Assembly: GCF_052055485.1 (NCBI RefSeq)
Contig: NZ_CP197171.1
Location: 558,001 to 622,000 of the forward strand
Origin: Amphibacillus sp052055485
Lineage (GTDB): Bacteria > Bacillota > Bacilli > Bacillales > Amphibacillaceae
DNA length: 64,000 bases
Direction: 5' to 3'
Below, in pieces: positions 51,994 to 59,860 of this stretch. The notes beneath the pieces were generated by a model, which did no database searches, was not told the DNA's origin, and was given only the letters and a program-made list of their open reading frames with translations. Made by a program: the position numbers and the translations under genes. Each line of letters begins with the position of its first letter. The first letter of the stretch is position 1.

Positions 51994-53721
51994 TTACTCG
52001 AATTGCCAGTTTCCTTGCAGACGTTCTTCTACCGTACGAGTAAAGAATTCCTCGTAAGATTCAACATCAAGCTCACGATACTCACTAACAAATGCCTCCC
52101 ACTCAGCATCAAAATTACCTGGTTCAGCTAACACAATACGCGGATAGTGGCGCTTGGTAACTTCTTCTGATCTTTCCTCAAAGATAGCTGCATCAGAGCC
52201 TGGTTCAATATTGGCACTCCAAGCCGGGAACCAAGGACGATCTTGTGGCTGAGCAAACAATTCGGCAAATGTATCGATGCCATACGCATCTAAATATTCT
52301 TTATCATCATCAGTATAATTGGCTAAAGCCACTTCTGGTTGACGACGTGCCTCAATGGCATTACCATCAGAGAATGAACCATTAAGACGTGGCCAATTCC
52401 ATTCAAACGTGGCTGCACCAAAATCTTCACGCCATTCTTGCTCAGAGGTTAATGCAATTTGTTCCTCTGTTCGATAGAAACGACCCTCTTCATCTACTTC
52501 ATAATGCTCGCCTTCTCTACCCCACATAACAAGTTTTTGATTTTCCTCTTTGACTAGATTATCCCAGAATTGAATAATTCTCTCTGGGTTTTCAGCATTG
52601 ACACTAATACCAACCCCTCGATTTTGAGTAAAAGCTGGCGGATCTAAATATTGATCTTCTATATCTTCATTCAACGTGACTGGTAATGCCATAAATTCGT
52701 GATCTGAATTACCCGCATCCTCTAAAGCATTACGTGCTTGACCAAATTGCCAGCCATAGTCAAAGAAACCAAGGACACGTCCGGAAGATAGTTTTGCTAA
52801 ATAGTCATCTAGGTTCATCACAAACATTTCCTGATCTAAATAACCTTCTGCATTTAATTCATTTAATTTCTTCAACCACTCATAAGCCTCATCTGAATCC
52901 GCATATACTGAGGCCTCATGTGTTTCCATATCAATTGAAACACCACCGTCATTTGGATATCCGGCTAAGTGATTAGGGATATTTGAGAAAGTAAAGAAAC
53001 TCGTATCATACGTTAAGCCTGTAAAAGGTACAGTATTCATACCATCAATCTGTGGATTCTCATCAGCATATTGTTTAATAATGTCAAAGTACTCATCAAC
53101 TGTTGTGATTTCTGGGAAATCATATTCTTTTAACACACCGCGCTGAATCCAGAACGCCCCTTGGTCAATATTTGGATTTGGTATGAATTCATTAATCGTT
53201 GGACCAAATGGAATATGATAGATATTTCCATCAGGCATTGTAAAACGCTCAAGATATTCATCGTACATTTCTAAGATGTTAGGGCCATGCTCTTCTAATA
53301 AATCATTCAATGGGATAAATGCACCAGCATCTAATAACATATCAATACCATGGTCAGGCACAATAACATCTGGGTACGTTCCACCCGCTACCATTACACC
53401 TAGCTTTTCATATAAGTCACCCACTAGATACTCCATTTGGAAATTAACACCCGTTTGTTCTTCAAATAGAGCTCCTAATTCTGTCTCATTTGTATCAAGA
53501 TCTTGTCCCGATGCTCCAACAAAGTAGTGGTAAGTGACAGGCGGTTCGGTTTGATAGCCATCGTCCGAATCTGCATCTTCAGTAGCATCGTCATCTGTTG
53601 TTACTTCATCATCTGTATCTCCATCAGCACTCGTTGTGTCATCGCTATCGCCTCCACATGCTACAAAAAGAAGCATGAGACCAATTAGCAATAACAGTAA
53701 TAACGATTTCCTTTTTAACAC
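51994..53721 (-). CDS. lplA: Oligosaccharide-binding lipoprotein, LplA type
   Basis: 575-residue extracellular solute-binding protein. Lipobox FVACGG at about residue 22, then a strongly acidic linker of some 35 residues (DDTTSADGDTDDEVTTDD...), then a large two-lobe binding domain of the LplA group (VTYHYFVGASGQDLDTNE, NRGVGISVNAENPERIIQFW, YEEFFTRTVEERLQGNW). The start is GTG 53721 with AAAGGGG seven bases upstream. It likely binds xylo-oligosaccharides or aldouronates outside the cell, judging from the gene cluster. Expression is probably under catabolite control (cre-like site at 53766). Confidence 0.93.
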   Translation of the reverse strand: MLKRKSLLLLLLIGLMLLFVACGGDSDDTTSADGDTDDEVTTDDDATEDADSDDGYQTEPPVTYHYFVGASGQDLDTNETELGALFEEQTGVNFQMEYLVGDLYEKLGVMVAGGTYPDVIVPDHGIDMLLDAGAFIPLNDLLEEHGPNILEMYDEYLERFTMPDGNIYHIPFGPTINEFIPNPNIDQGAFWIQRGVLKEYDFPEITTVDEYFDIIKQYADENPQIDGMNTVPFTGLTYDTSFFTFSNIPNHLAGYPNDGGVSIDMETHEASVYADSDEAYEWLKKLNELNAEGYLDQEMFVMNLDDYLAKLSSGRVLGFFDYGWQFGQARNALEDAGNSDHEFMALPVTLNEDIEDQYLDPPAFTQNRGVGISVNAENPERIIQFWDNLVKEENQKLVMWGREGEHYEVDEEGRFYRTEEQIALTSEQEWREDFGAATFEWNWPRLNGSFSDGNAIEARRQPEVALANYTDDDKEYLDAYGIDTFAELFAQPQDRPWFPAWSANIEPGSDAAIFEERSEEVTKRHYPRIVLAEPGNFDAEWEAFVSEYRELDVESYEEFFTRTVEERLQGNWQFE

Positions 53722-53765
53722 TTTACTACCCCTTTCTCGTTATAAAGTTTTTTTGCTCCCGTTTA

Positions 53766-53784
53766 TGAAAGCACTTTCATTATA
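53766..53784 (-). promoter_or_regulatory. Promoter -10 with overlapping cre-like operator, lplA
   Basis: Minus-strand TATAAT (53784-53779), with GTGATA as a 4/6 -35 match 17 bases upstream. Directly after the -10 lies the palindrome TGAAAGCACTTTCA (53766-53779), which differs from the CcpA cre consensus TGAAARCGYTTTCA at one base. A LacI-family regulator other than CcpA is also possible. Confidence 0.65.
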
Positions 53785-54345
53785 GCGTTTAGATTCCTAG
53801 ATATCACCAGTACAAACTAAAGGGCTATCCCCAAAAAATATAGGCAATAAGTTTATCGTGCTTTAACCCATAGTCATTTAGCTTTTTAGTACCTAATTAC
53901 AAAAAATAAGGTATGTTTTTTTACTTCTTTGAAATAAAAAAATGCTGATAAGAATAAATTTAGTTTTAACCTTGAATTATTAACTCCACTTTCACACACC
54001 AAATGAAGCAAGTTTACCCTGCTATCAAAATATGAACTAAAAATTTATCATTCAATATGGATGGTCAGCTGTGACCAATTTATTTCTAATAGAAATTAGA
54101 TCATGCAAGTATCAAGATAATACATGAGATGATAATTTTAGTCTGCCTTCTTATATGATTTAAGTTAGTTAGGTTTTAAAATAGCTATGAGCTTTTTCAA
54201 AATATGAAGTTTCATCGAACAGGACTTCAAATATCTCATTCAGCATTCCATTAAGACATTTTAAAAGAATATGAGGCTTCAAAGAGTTTAATAGAAGGAC
54301 AGTTTTTTTCATTTAGAATGTCTACTTCTGCTCTTACATAAAAAC
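53785..54345. other. Intergenic, nothing recognised
   Basis: About 560 AT-rich bases between the lplA promoter and the lipoprotein array. No open frame with a ribosome binding site and no known RNA motif. Confidence 0.5.
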
Positions 54346-54375
54346 AGGAAGAGAAAATTTATATTTTCCCTTCCT
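54346..54375 (-). terminator. Terminator at the end of the lipoprotein array
   Basis: Stem AGGAAGAGAAAAT / ATTTTCCCTTCCT with loop TTAT (one mismatch), followed on the minus strand by GTTTTTATG. About 105 bases after the last lipoprotein gene. Confidence 0.75.
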
Positions 54376-54481
54376 ATTACCGTATTAGTTACTATTCAAT
54401 TGATTGAGTTTATCTCTCCCCATTGCACAAAAATTTTTTCGAGAGGGGAAAGAAGACTTTCTTCCTCGTTACAATTAAAGA

Positions 54482-55090
54482 TTAGTTATCTACTTCTTCT
54501 GCATATAAAATCCATCTCTCTGTATTACTCAATGAGTCTGGATAGGCAGCACCAAAAGAAAGTTCATATTCTTCGCTTAATGCAGAATCAAATATCATCT
54601 GCCCTTCAACTGTTTCATCAGTATCTATCTCATCAGCAAAATTATCAATACTTTCAAATCCTTCATAAGCACTATCGCCGCCTTGCCCAGTGACTTCCAA
54701 AATTGAAGCAAATACTATACTTTCCGTGTCAATGATTTCATCACCGATATTTGTAATCGTAAAGTCAATAATGACAAATGTATCACTAGATGGCTCTTTC
54801 TTTGGATCATCTTCGCCCATCTCACTCGCATACCTAAATGCTGTTGGTGTCACTTCATAATCACCTAGATTCGTCATCATGACACCTGTTTCACCTAAGC
54901 TAAGGACTTCACCACTTGGGGCTGCAGCACTTGATGATTGATCATCTGATGCTCCCTCATCATCAAGCTCCGTTTCATTCTCATCATTAGCAACTTCATC
55001 ATCAGGTGCATCATTACTATTACTACACGCTGAAATGACTAGTAAAACAGTGATACTGACAAATATTAATTTAAGCATTTTTTTTATCAC
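54482..55090 (-). CDS. DUF4352-type lipoprotein, paralogue 1 of 6
   Basis: 202 residues: signal peptide with lipobox ISAC (Cys22), acidic linker of about 45 residues, then an immunoglobulin-like DUF4352-type domain starting LSLGETGVMMTNLGDYEVTP with the core FVIIDFTITNIGDEII and LSFGAAY near the end. Exposed on the cell surface; function unknown. A 364-bp stretch (54551-54914) is identical to 56049-56412 in paralogue 3, while its signal peptide, linker and upstream region are nearly identical to those of paralogue 2. The ATG is preceded by AGGAGG. Confidence 0.85.
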   Translation of the reverse strand: MIKKMLKLIFVSITVLLVISACSNSNDAPDDEVANDENETELDDEGASDDQSSSAAAPSGEVLSLGETGVMMTNLGDYEVTPTAFRYASEMGEDDPKKEPSSDTFVIIDFTITNIGDEIIDTESIVFASILEVTGQGGDSAYEGFESIDNFADEIDTDETVEGQMIFDSALSEEYELSFGAAYPDSLSNTERWILYAEEVDN

Positions 55091-55259
55091 AAATTATCCT
55101 CCTAATTATGAAAAATGTACACTTTTCTCAAACTAGCAGCTACTTCTGTCAATACGCTAGTAGGTATGAAGTAAATTTGATTATCTTCACTTCCCTCTCG
55201 CACAAATTCATTTTTGTACGAGGGGGAAAGGAAGATTGATCCTTCCTTTCCCTTTCATA

Positions 55260-55865
55260 TTATTCAGCGTCATCTGCTTCTAAAATCCAACGGACTTCGT
55301 TACTTAAAGATTCTAAGTAATCTGCTCCAAAGGAAAGCTCATAAACATCATTTGTAATGAAATCAAAGATAATTTCACCAGTTACTGTTTCGCCTGGAGC
55401 TATTTCACCTTCAAAATTATTGGTTGAAGTGAATTCCACAATAGGATCTATTCCGGCACCTCCTTCGTCTTTTAAAACTACTGAATAGATCAAATCTTCG
55501 CTAATAATAGGCTCATCATCAATATTCTCAATCGTTAAGTCAACAATAATAAAAATTCCATTATATGGGTTTTCGATTTCTCCATCCTCATCTATTTCCT
55601 CTTCAAATCGAAAGGAAGTAGGTGTGACTTCAAAATTACCAATAGCCGTCTCCATTGTACCCGTTTCACCTAAGCTAAGAACTTCACCGCTGGGAGCTGC
55701 AGCACCTGATGATTGATCATCTGATTCTCCCTCATCATCAAGCTCACTTTCGTTCTCATCATTAGCAACTTCATCATCAGGTGCATCATTACTATTACTA
55801 CACGCTGAAATGACTAGTAAAACAGCGATACTGACAAATATCAATTTAAACATTTTTTTTATCAC
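55260..55865 (-). CDS. DUF4352-type lipoprotein, paralogue 2 of 6
   Basis: 201 residues with the same plan: lipobox ISAC, acidic linker, then LSLGETGTMETAIGNFEVTP and a DUF4352-type domain (IFIIVDLTIENIDDEPIISED, APGETVTGEIIFDF, LSFGADYLESLSNEVRWIL). The N-terminal 80 residues are almost the same as in paralogue 1 and the upstream non-coding sequence also matches, but the folded domain is different and closer to paralogue 6. The ATG has AGGAGG upstream. A hairpin at 55193-55227 lies behind it. Confidence 0.85.
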   Translation of the reverse strand: MIKKMFKLIFVSIAVLLVISACSNSNDAPDDEVANDENESELDDEGESDDQSSGAAAPSGEVLSLGETGTMETAIGNFEVTPTSFRFEEEIDEDGEIENPYNGIFIIVDLTIENIDDEPIISEDLIYSVVLKDEGGAGIDPIVEFTSTNNFEGEIAPGETVTGEIIFDFITNDVYELSFGADYLESLSNEVRWILEADDAE

Positions 55866-55979
55866 AAATTATCCTCCTAAGAAAATGAGTATTTTCCTCA
55901 AACTAGCAGCTACTTCTGTCAATACGCTAGTAGGTGTGAAGTAAATTTGATTATCTTCCTTTCTCTTTAAAGTTAAAGA

Positions 55980-56606
55980 TTAATTTTCTACTTCATCTCC
56001 ATATAAAATCCATCTCTCTGTATTACTCATAGAATCTATATAAGCAGAACCAAAAGAAAGTTCATATTCTTCGCTTAATGCAGAATCAAATATCATCTGC
56101 CCTTCAACTGTTTCATCAGTATCTATCTCATCAGCAAAATTATCAATACTTTCAAATCCTTCATAAGCACTATCGCCGCCTTGCCCAGTGACTTCCAAAA
56201 TTGAAGCAAATACTATACTTTCCGTGTCAATGATTTCATCACCGATATTTGTAATCGTAAAGTCAATAATGACAAATGTATCACTAGATGGCTCTTTCTT
56301 TGGATCATCTTCGCCCATCTCACTCGCATACCTAAATGCTGTTGGTGTCACTTCATAATCACCTAGATTCGTCATCATGACACCTGTTTCACCTAAGCTA
56401 AGGACTTCACCATTAGAAGCCTCATCAGCTGCTGATTGATCGCTTTCACCATCTGATTCTCCCTCGTCATCAGTCGTTTCGTCATCTGCAAGTGCTTCAA
56501 TATTATCATCCTCAATATCATCTTCCTCTGGCGCTTCATTGTTACATCCAGTTACGACCAATAAAATAGCTAGACTCACCAATAAAAATCTAAGCGTTTT
56601 TTTCAT
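55980..56606 (-). CDS. DUF4352-type lipoprotein, paralogue 3 of 6 (chimera)
   Basis: 208 residues. Its signal peptide and linker (lipobox VTGC, then EAPEEDDIEDDNIEALADDE) are encoded by 228 bases identical to those of paralogue 4 (56382-56609 against 57112-57339). Its folded domain is encoded by 364 bases identical to paralogue 1. Only the last residues (FGSAYIDSMSNTERWILYGD) differ from paralogue 1. This gene is a recombinant of its neighbours. The ATG follows GGGGG at seven bases. Confidence 0.85.
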   Translation of the reverse strand: MKKTLRFLLVSLAILLVVTGCNNEAPEEDDIEDDNIEALADDETTDDEGESDGESDQSAADEASNGEVLSLGETGVMMTNLGDYEVTPTAFRYASEMGEDDPKKEPSSDTFVIIDFTITNIGDEIIDTESIVFASILEVTGQGGDSAYEGFESIDNFADEIDTDETVEGQMIFDSALSEEYELSFGSAYIDSMSNTERWILYGDEVEN

Positions 56607-56727
56607 TAAATTTACCCCCTAACATGGAATGAGCATATTTTTATCGAGTTCAAACTTATTACCCTCAACGGTTCAAAATGAATATAAAATCAATTCCATT
56701 CGTCACTTTCCAATTCATAAATTGAAA

Positions 56728-57336
56728 CTAGTCTGCTTCTTCTAGACTAAATTCCCAAATCAATTCATTCGTCAAAGAATCTAAATGATTGGCGCCTAAT
56801 CTTAAATGATATGTGTCTTCTTCCCTAAATCTAAATAATAATTGGCCGGATTGTTCTCCTCCAGGGTCAATAGTACCTTCAAAATGATCAACAATATCAA
56901 TTGCTGTTTCATTAGGTCTACCTCCTGACTCACTGTCTGTTATCGTTGCTCTTGCTACTTCTTCACTTTCAATAGCTTCTTTTCCAACATTCTTTATATT
57001 TAAATCAACAGCTAGATATCTTTGACTTTCTGATAGATGTTCTTCTGGACCATCTATAAATTCAAACGACAGTACTGTTACCTCATAATCTCCTATCACT
57101 GTTTCCATTAAACCTGTTTCACCTAAGCTAAGGACTTCACCATTAGAAGCCTCATCAGCTGCTGATTGATCGCTTTCACCATCTGATTCTCCCTCGTCAT
57201 CAGTCGTTTCGTCATCTGCAAGTGCTTCAATATTATCATCCTCAATATCATCTTCCTCTGGCGCTTCATTGTTACATCCAGTTACGACCAATAAAATAGC
57301 TAGACTCACCAATAAAAATCTAAGCGTTTTTTTCAT
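56728..57336 (-). CDS. DUF4352-type lipoprotein, paralogue 4 of 6
   Basis: 202 residues from ATG 57336, which has AGGAGGG five bases upstream; a longer frame to 57405 is not used. Lipobox VTGC, acidic linker as in paralogue 3, then LSLGETGLMETVIGDYEVTV and the most divergent folded domain of the set (LAVDLNIKNVGKEAIESEEV, PGGEQSGQLLFRFRE, LRLGANHLDSLTNELIWEF). Surface-exposed, unknown function. Confidence 0.85.
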   Translation of the reverse strand: MKKTLRFLLVSLAILLVVTGCNNEAPEEDDIEDDNIEALADDETTDDEGESDGESDQSAADEASNGEVLSLGETGLMETVIGDYEVTVLSFEFIDGPEEHLSESQRYLAVDLNIKNVGKEAIESEEVARATITDSESGGRPNETAIDIVDHFEGTIDPGGEQSGQLLFRFREEDTYHLRLGANHLDSLTNELIWEFSLEEAD

Positions 57337-57499
57337 TAATACCCTCCTAATATGAAAATGAGCATTTTTCTCGAACTCGGTTTTATTTCCCATCAATGAT
57401 TTCAATGAATATAAAATCAGTTTCGTCCAGCACTTTCCTTCTTATATCAATTCACTTTCGCACGAGAGTAAAGGGGGAATTTACCCTTTAACTTTTCTA

Positions 57500-58114
57500 T
57501 TATTCACCATCATCTACTTCTAAAAGCCAGCGCACTTCATCACTTAATGAATCTAAGTATGCGGAACCGAAAGAAAGTTGATAGGCATCACTTTTACTAT
57601 AATCAAATAATAATTCACCATCTTCGCTTTCACCCGGCTCTAAATCTCCTACGAAAAAGTTGATTGAATCAAATTCATATGCTGGAACACCACCACTCCC
57701 GTCTTCGTTATGCAAACGAGCAGAGTTAATCTCTTCAATGTCAATAACATCATCATCAATATTGGTAATTGTTGCATCTACAATGATAAAAGTTCCGTTA
57801 TCTGGATTTTGGTAGGGATCACTCTCCTCCATCTCTTCTACAAATCGAACAGCTGTTGGTGTCACCTCAAAATTACCTAGAACAGTTTCCACTGTACCTG
57901 TTTCACCTAAACTTAATAGATCACGATTTGAATCCGAATCCTCGCCATCATCTTCGCTACTTACCATTTTGTCATCATTTGTTTCATTATCATCAGGTGC
58001 TTCAACATCATTATCATCAATGTCATCTGCTTCAGATGTACCATTACTACACCCGGATATAACTAATAAAACAGCTAGACTCACAAATAAAAATCTAAGC
58101 GTTTTTTTCATCAT
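57500..58114 (-). CDS. DUF4352-type lipoprotein, paralogue 5 of 6
   Basis: 204 residues. Lipobox ISGC, acidic linker (DDIDDNDVEAPDDNETNDDK), then LSLGETGTVETVLGNFEVTP and the folded domain (IIVDATITNIDDDVIDIEEI, LEPGESEDGELLFDY, LSFGSAYLDSLSDEVRWLL). The start is taken at the first of two ATGs (58114), six bases after AGGAGG. The signal peptide MKKTLRFLFVSLAVLLV is close to those of paralogues 3 and 4. Confidence 0.85.
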   Translation of the reverse strand: MMKKTLRFLFVSLAVLLVISGCSNGTSEADDIDDNDVEAPDDNETNDDKMVSSEDDGEDSDSNRDLLSLGETGTVETVLGNFEVTPTAVRFVEEMEESDPYQNPDNGTFIIVDATITNIDDDVIDIEEINSARLHNEDGSGGVPAYEFDSINFFVGDLEPGESEDGELLFDYSKSDAYQLSFGSAYLDSLSDEVRWLLEVDDGE

Positions 58115-58143
58115 AAATTTCCTCCTAGTATGAAAAATAGACC

Positions 58144-58764
58144 TTATTCAACTTCATCTGCATCAAATGTCCAACATACCTCATTACTTAAAGAATCCAA
58201 ATAAGCAGCACCAAAAGAAAGTTCATAAGCATCATCAAATACAAAATCAAATATGATTTCACCAGTCATTGTTTCACCTGGAGCAATTTCGCCTTCAAAA
58301 TGATCAAGTTCTTCAAAATCATCAAAATTAGAAGCACTTCCTCTATCTATTATTGCTGATCCTAGTCTAGCGGTTATAATATCTTCACTAATAATTGGCA
58401 CATCATCAACATTTGTAATCGTTAAATCGATAACAATAAAGATATCATTATTTGGCAGCTCCTCTCCTACTTCTTCTAAGAAACGAGCAGTAGTTGGGGT
58501 AACTTCATAATCACCTAAAGCCGTTTCCAATAAGCCAGTTTCTGCCAAACCTAATAAGTTACTACTAGAAACTTCCTCATCTGACGTTGGATTATCTTCG
58601 CCCTCGATATTTGCATCATCCGCACCTTCATTGTCACTATTATCAGTTATTTCATCATCTGTAGGTACTTCAGTATCATCACTATCAACTGTATCATTAT
58701 TACATCCAGAAATAACTAATAAAACAGCAACACTCACACATAATAATCTAAGTATTTTTTTCAT
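58144..58764 (-). CDS. DUF4352-type lipoprotein, paralogue 6 of 6
   Basis: 206 residues, first gene of the array in transcription order. Lipobox ISGC, long acidic linker, then LGLAETGLLETALGDYEVTP and the folded domain (IFIVIDLTITNVDDVPIISED, APGETMTGEIIFDFVFDD, LSFGAAYLDSLSNEVCWTF, with one unusual Cys). It is separated from paralogue 5 by only 29 bases, closer than the other pairs (114-170 bases). The ATG has AGGAGGG upstream. Confidence 0.85.
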   Translation of the reverse strand: MKKILRLLCVSVAVLLVISGCNNDTVDSDDTEVPTDDEITDNSDNEGADDANIEGEDNPTSDEEVSSSNLLGLAETGLLETALGDYEVTPTTARFLEEVGEELPNNDIFIVIDLTITNVDDVPIISEDIITARLGSAIIDRGSASNFDDFEELDHFEGEIAPGETMTGEIIFDFVFDDAYELSFGAAYLDSLSNEVCWTFDADEVE

Positions 58765-59672
58765 TTAATTTACCCTCCTAATATAAAAATGAGTATTTTT
58801 CTCGAAACGCAAATTTATTTCCATCGGCGATCCCGCTAAGAACATCAGTATAATTTAGCTTTTGAGCAATCACTGGGGCAAATAGCAGTCGCCGGATTCA
58901 TAAATAGAAATAACCTTAAATAATCTGCTGACAACTCCCAAGGCTTAAGACAGTGGGTTTTCTCGTTTGGGAAATCTATAATTAAAAGATGGGGGATAAA
59001 GAACGCTGATCTGTTAAAGCAAATAATAATAGAATGGTATTGATTAGTTCGATCTCTAAATACAGAATAGATTGGTCTTGACTAGCTAATTCACCCACAA
59101 ATGTATGCTGTAGTCATCTTTCCAATCTTGCTAGTTACTGAATAAACAGCTAAAATTGCCATTGAAACATTCATCAATTTCTGGTTCGAACCCCCCTCTC
59201 TTTCATAGTAGGCACATAAACCTCAGTTATCAATTTTATGATAACTCATCTATTTGTTTAATTTTAACTTACATTATTTTTATCTGACAATTCACAAAAG
59301 TTATTTTTTTCTAAAAATTATCCTTAAACCAAGAAAAGATCCCTTTCATCATGAGTCAAAAGTTGTCACATTTTTATAGAGTAATAATACACTACTTTTG
59401 CCCTTTGTAAACCTCTATCAGTAAATATAGGTAAATACTAGTATGATTAGGATAAATTAGAGATTAATATGGTTATACAATCGTTATAGAATAGGATATT
59501 TGTCGGGTAATCCTTTTTTCATAAGCTTTACGGAGGTGTATCATTAAACCAAAAGACTCATATGATCTCCTTCGATGAATTATTCAACTTCATCCTACAC
59601 TTACATATTTACTTAAGAAATGAGTAAAAGTGAGTTTTTTTAGATAACAAGGAGGATTAAAAATCATGCTAC
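58765..59672. other. Intergenic with possible IS200/IS605-type end and a broken start site
   Basis: About 900 bases without a gene. At 58935-58957 the sequence TCCCAAGGCTTAAGACAGTG resembles the right-end hairpin of IS200/IS605-family elements, with nearby sequence (58870-58930) that could be a decayed tnpB end. At 59650-59677 a good AAGGAGG and ATG are followed by only two codons before TAA, where repeat copy 5 begins; this may be a gene interrupted by the repeat. Confidence 0.4.
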
Positions 59673-59730
59673 TATAAAACGAAACTCCAATCCGTGGGAT
59701 TTAGACCTACAGGCTGTAGGTCATGCAGAT
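59673..59730 (+). repeat. Dispersed repeat family R, copy 5 (5' half)
   Basis: Starts ATAAAACGAAACTCCAATCC like copy 1, then contains the hairpin CCTACAGGCTGTAGG, comparable to the CTACACGATGTAG of copy 2. The common 3' half is missing. Confidence 0.65.
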
Positions 59731-59802
59731 GTTTCAAACCATTATACCCCTACCATCTAACCCAAAAGTAGAGAAGTGCCTGCGAGAGTGAGCTTTGCTA
59801 AC

Positions 59803-59844
59803 AAAAAACCGATACACCCATTTTATGAGTGCTATCGGTTTTTT
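59803..59844 (-). terminator. Bidirectional terminator behind yesM
   Basis: Perfect 12-bp stem AAAAAACCGATA / TATCGGTTTTTT with an 18-base loop; T-runs on both strands. Sixteen bases after the yesM-like stop. Confidence 0.88.
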
Positions 59845-59860
59845 AGACATATCAACAAGA

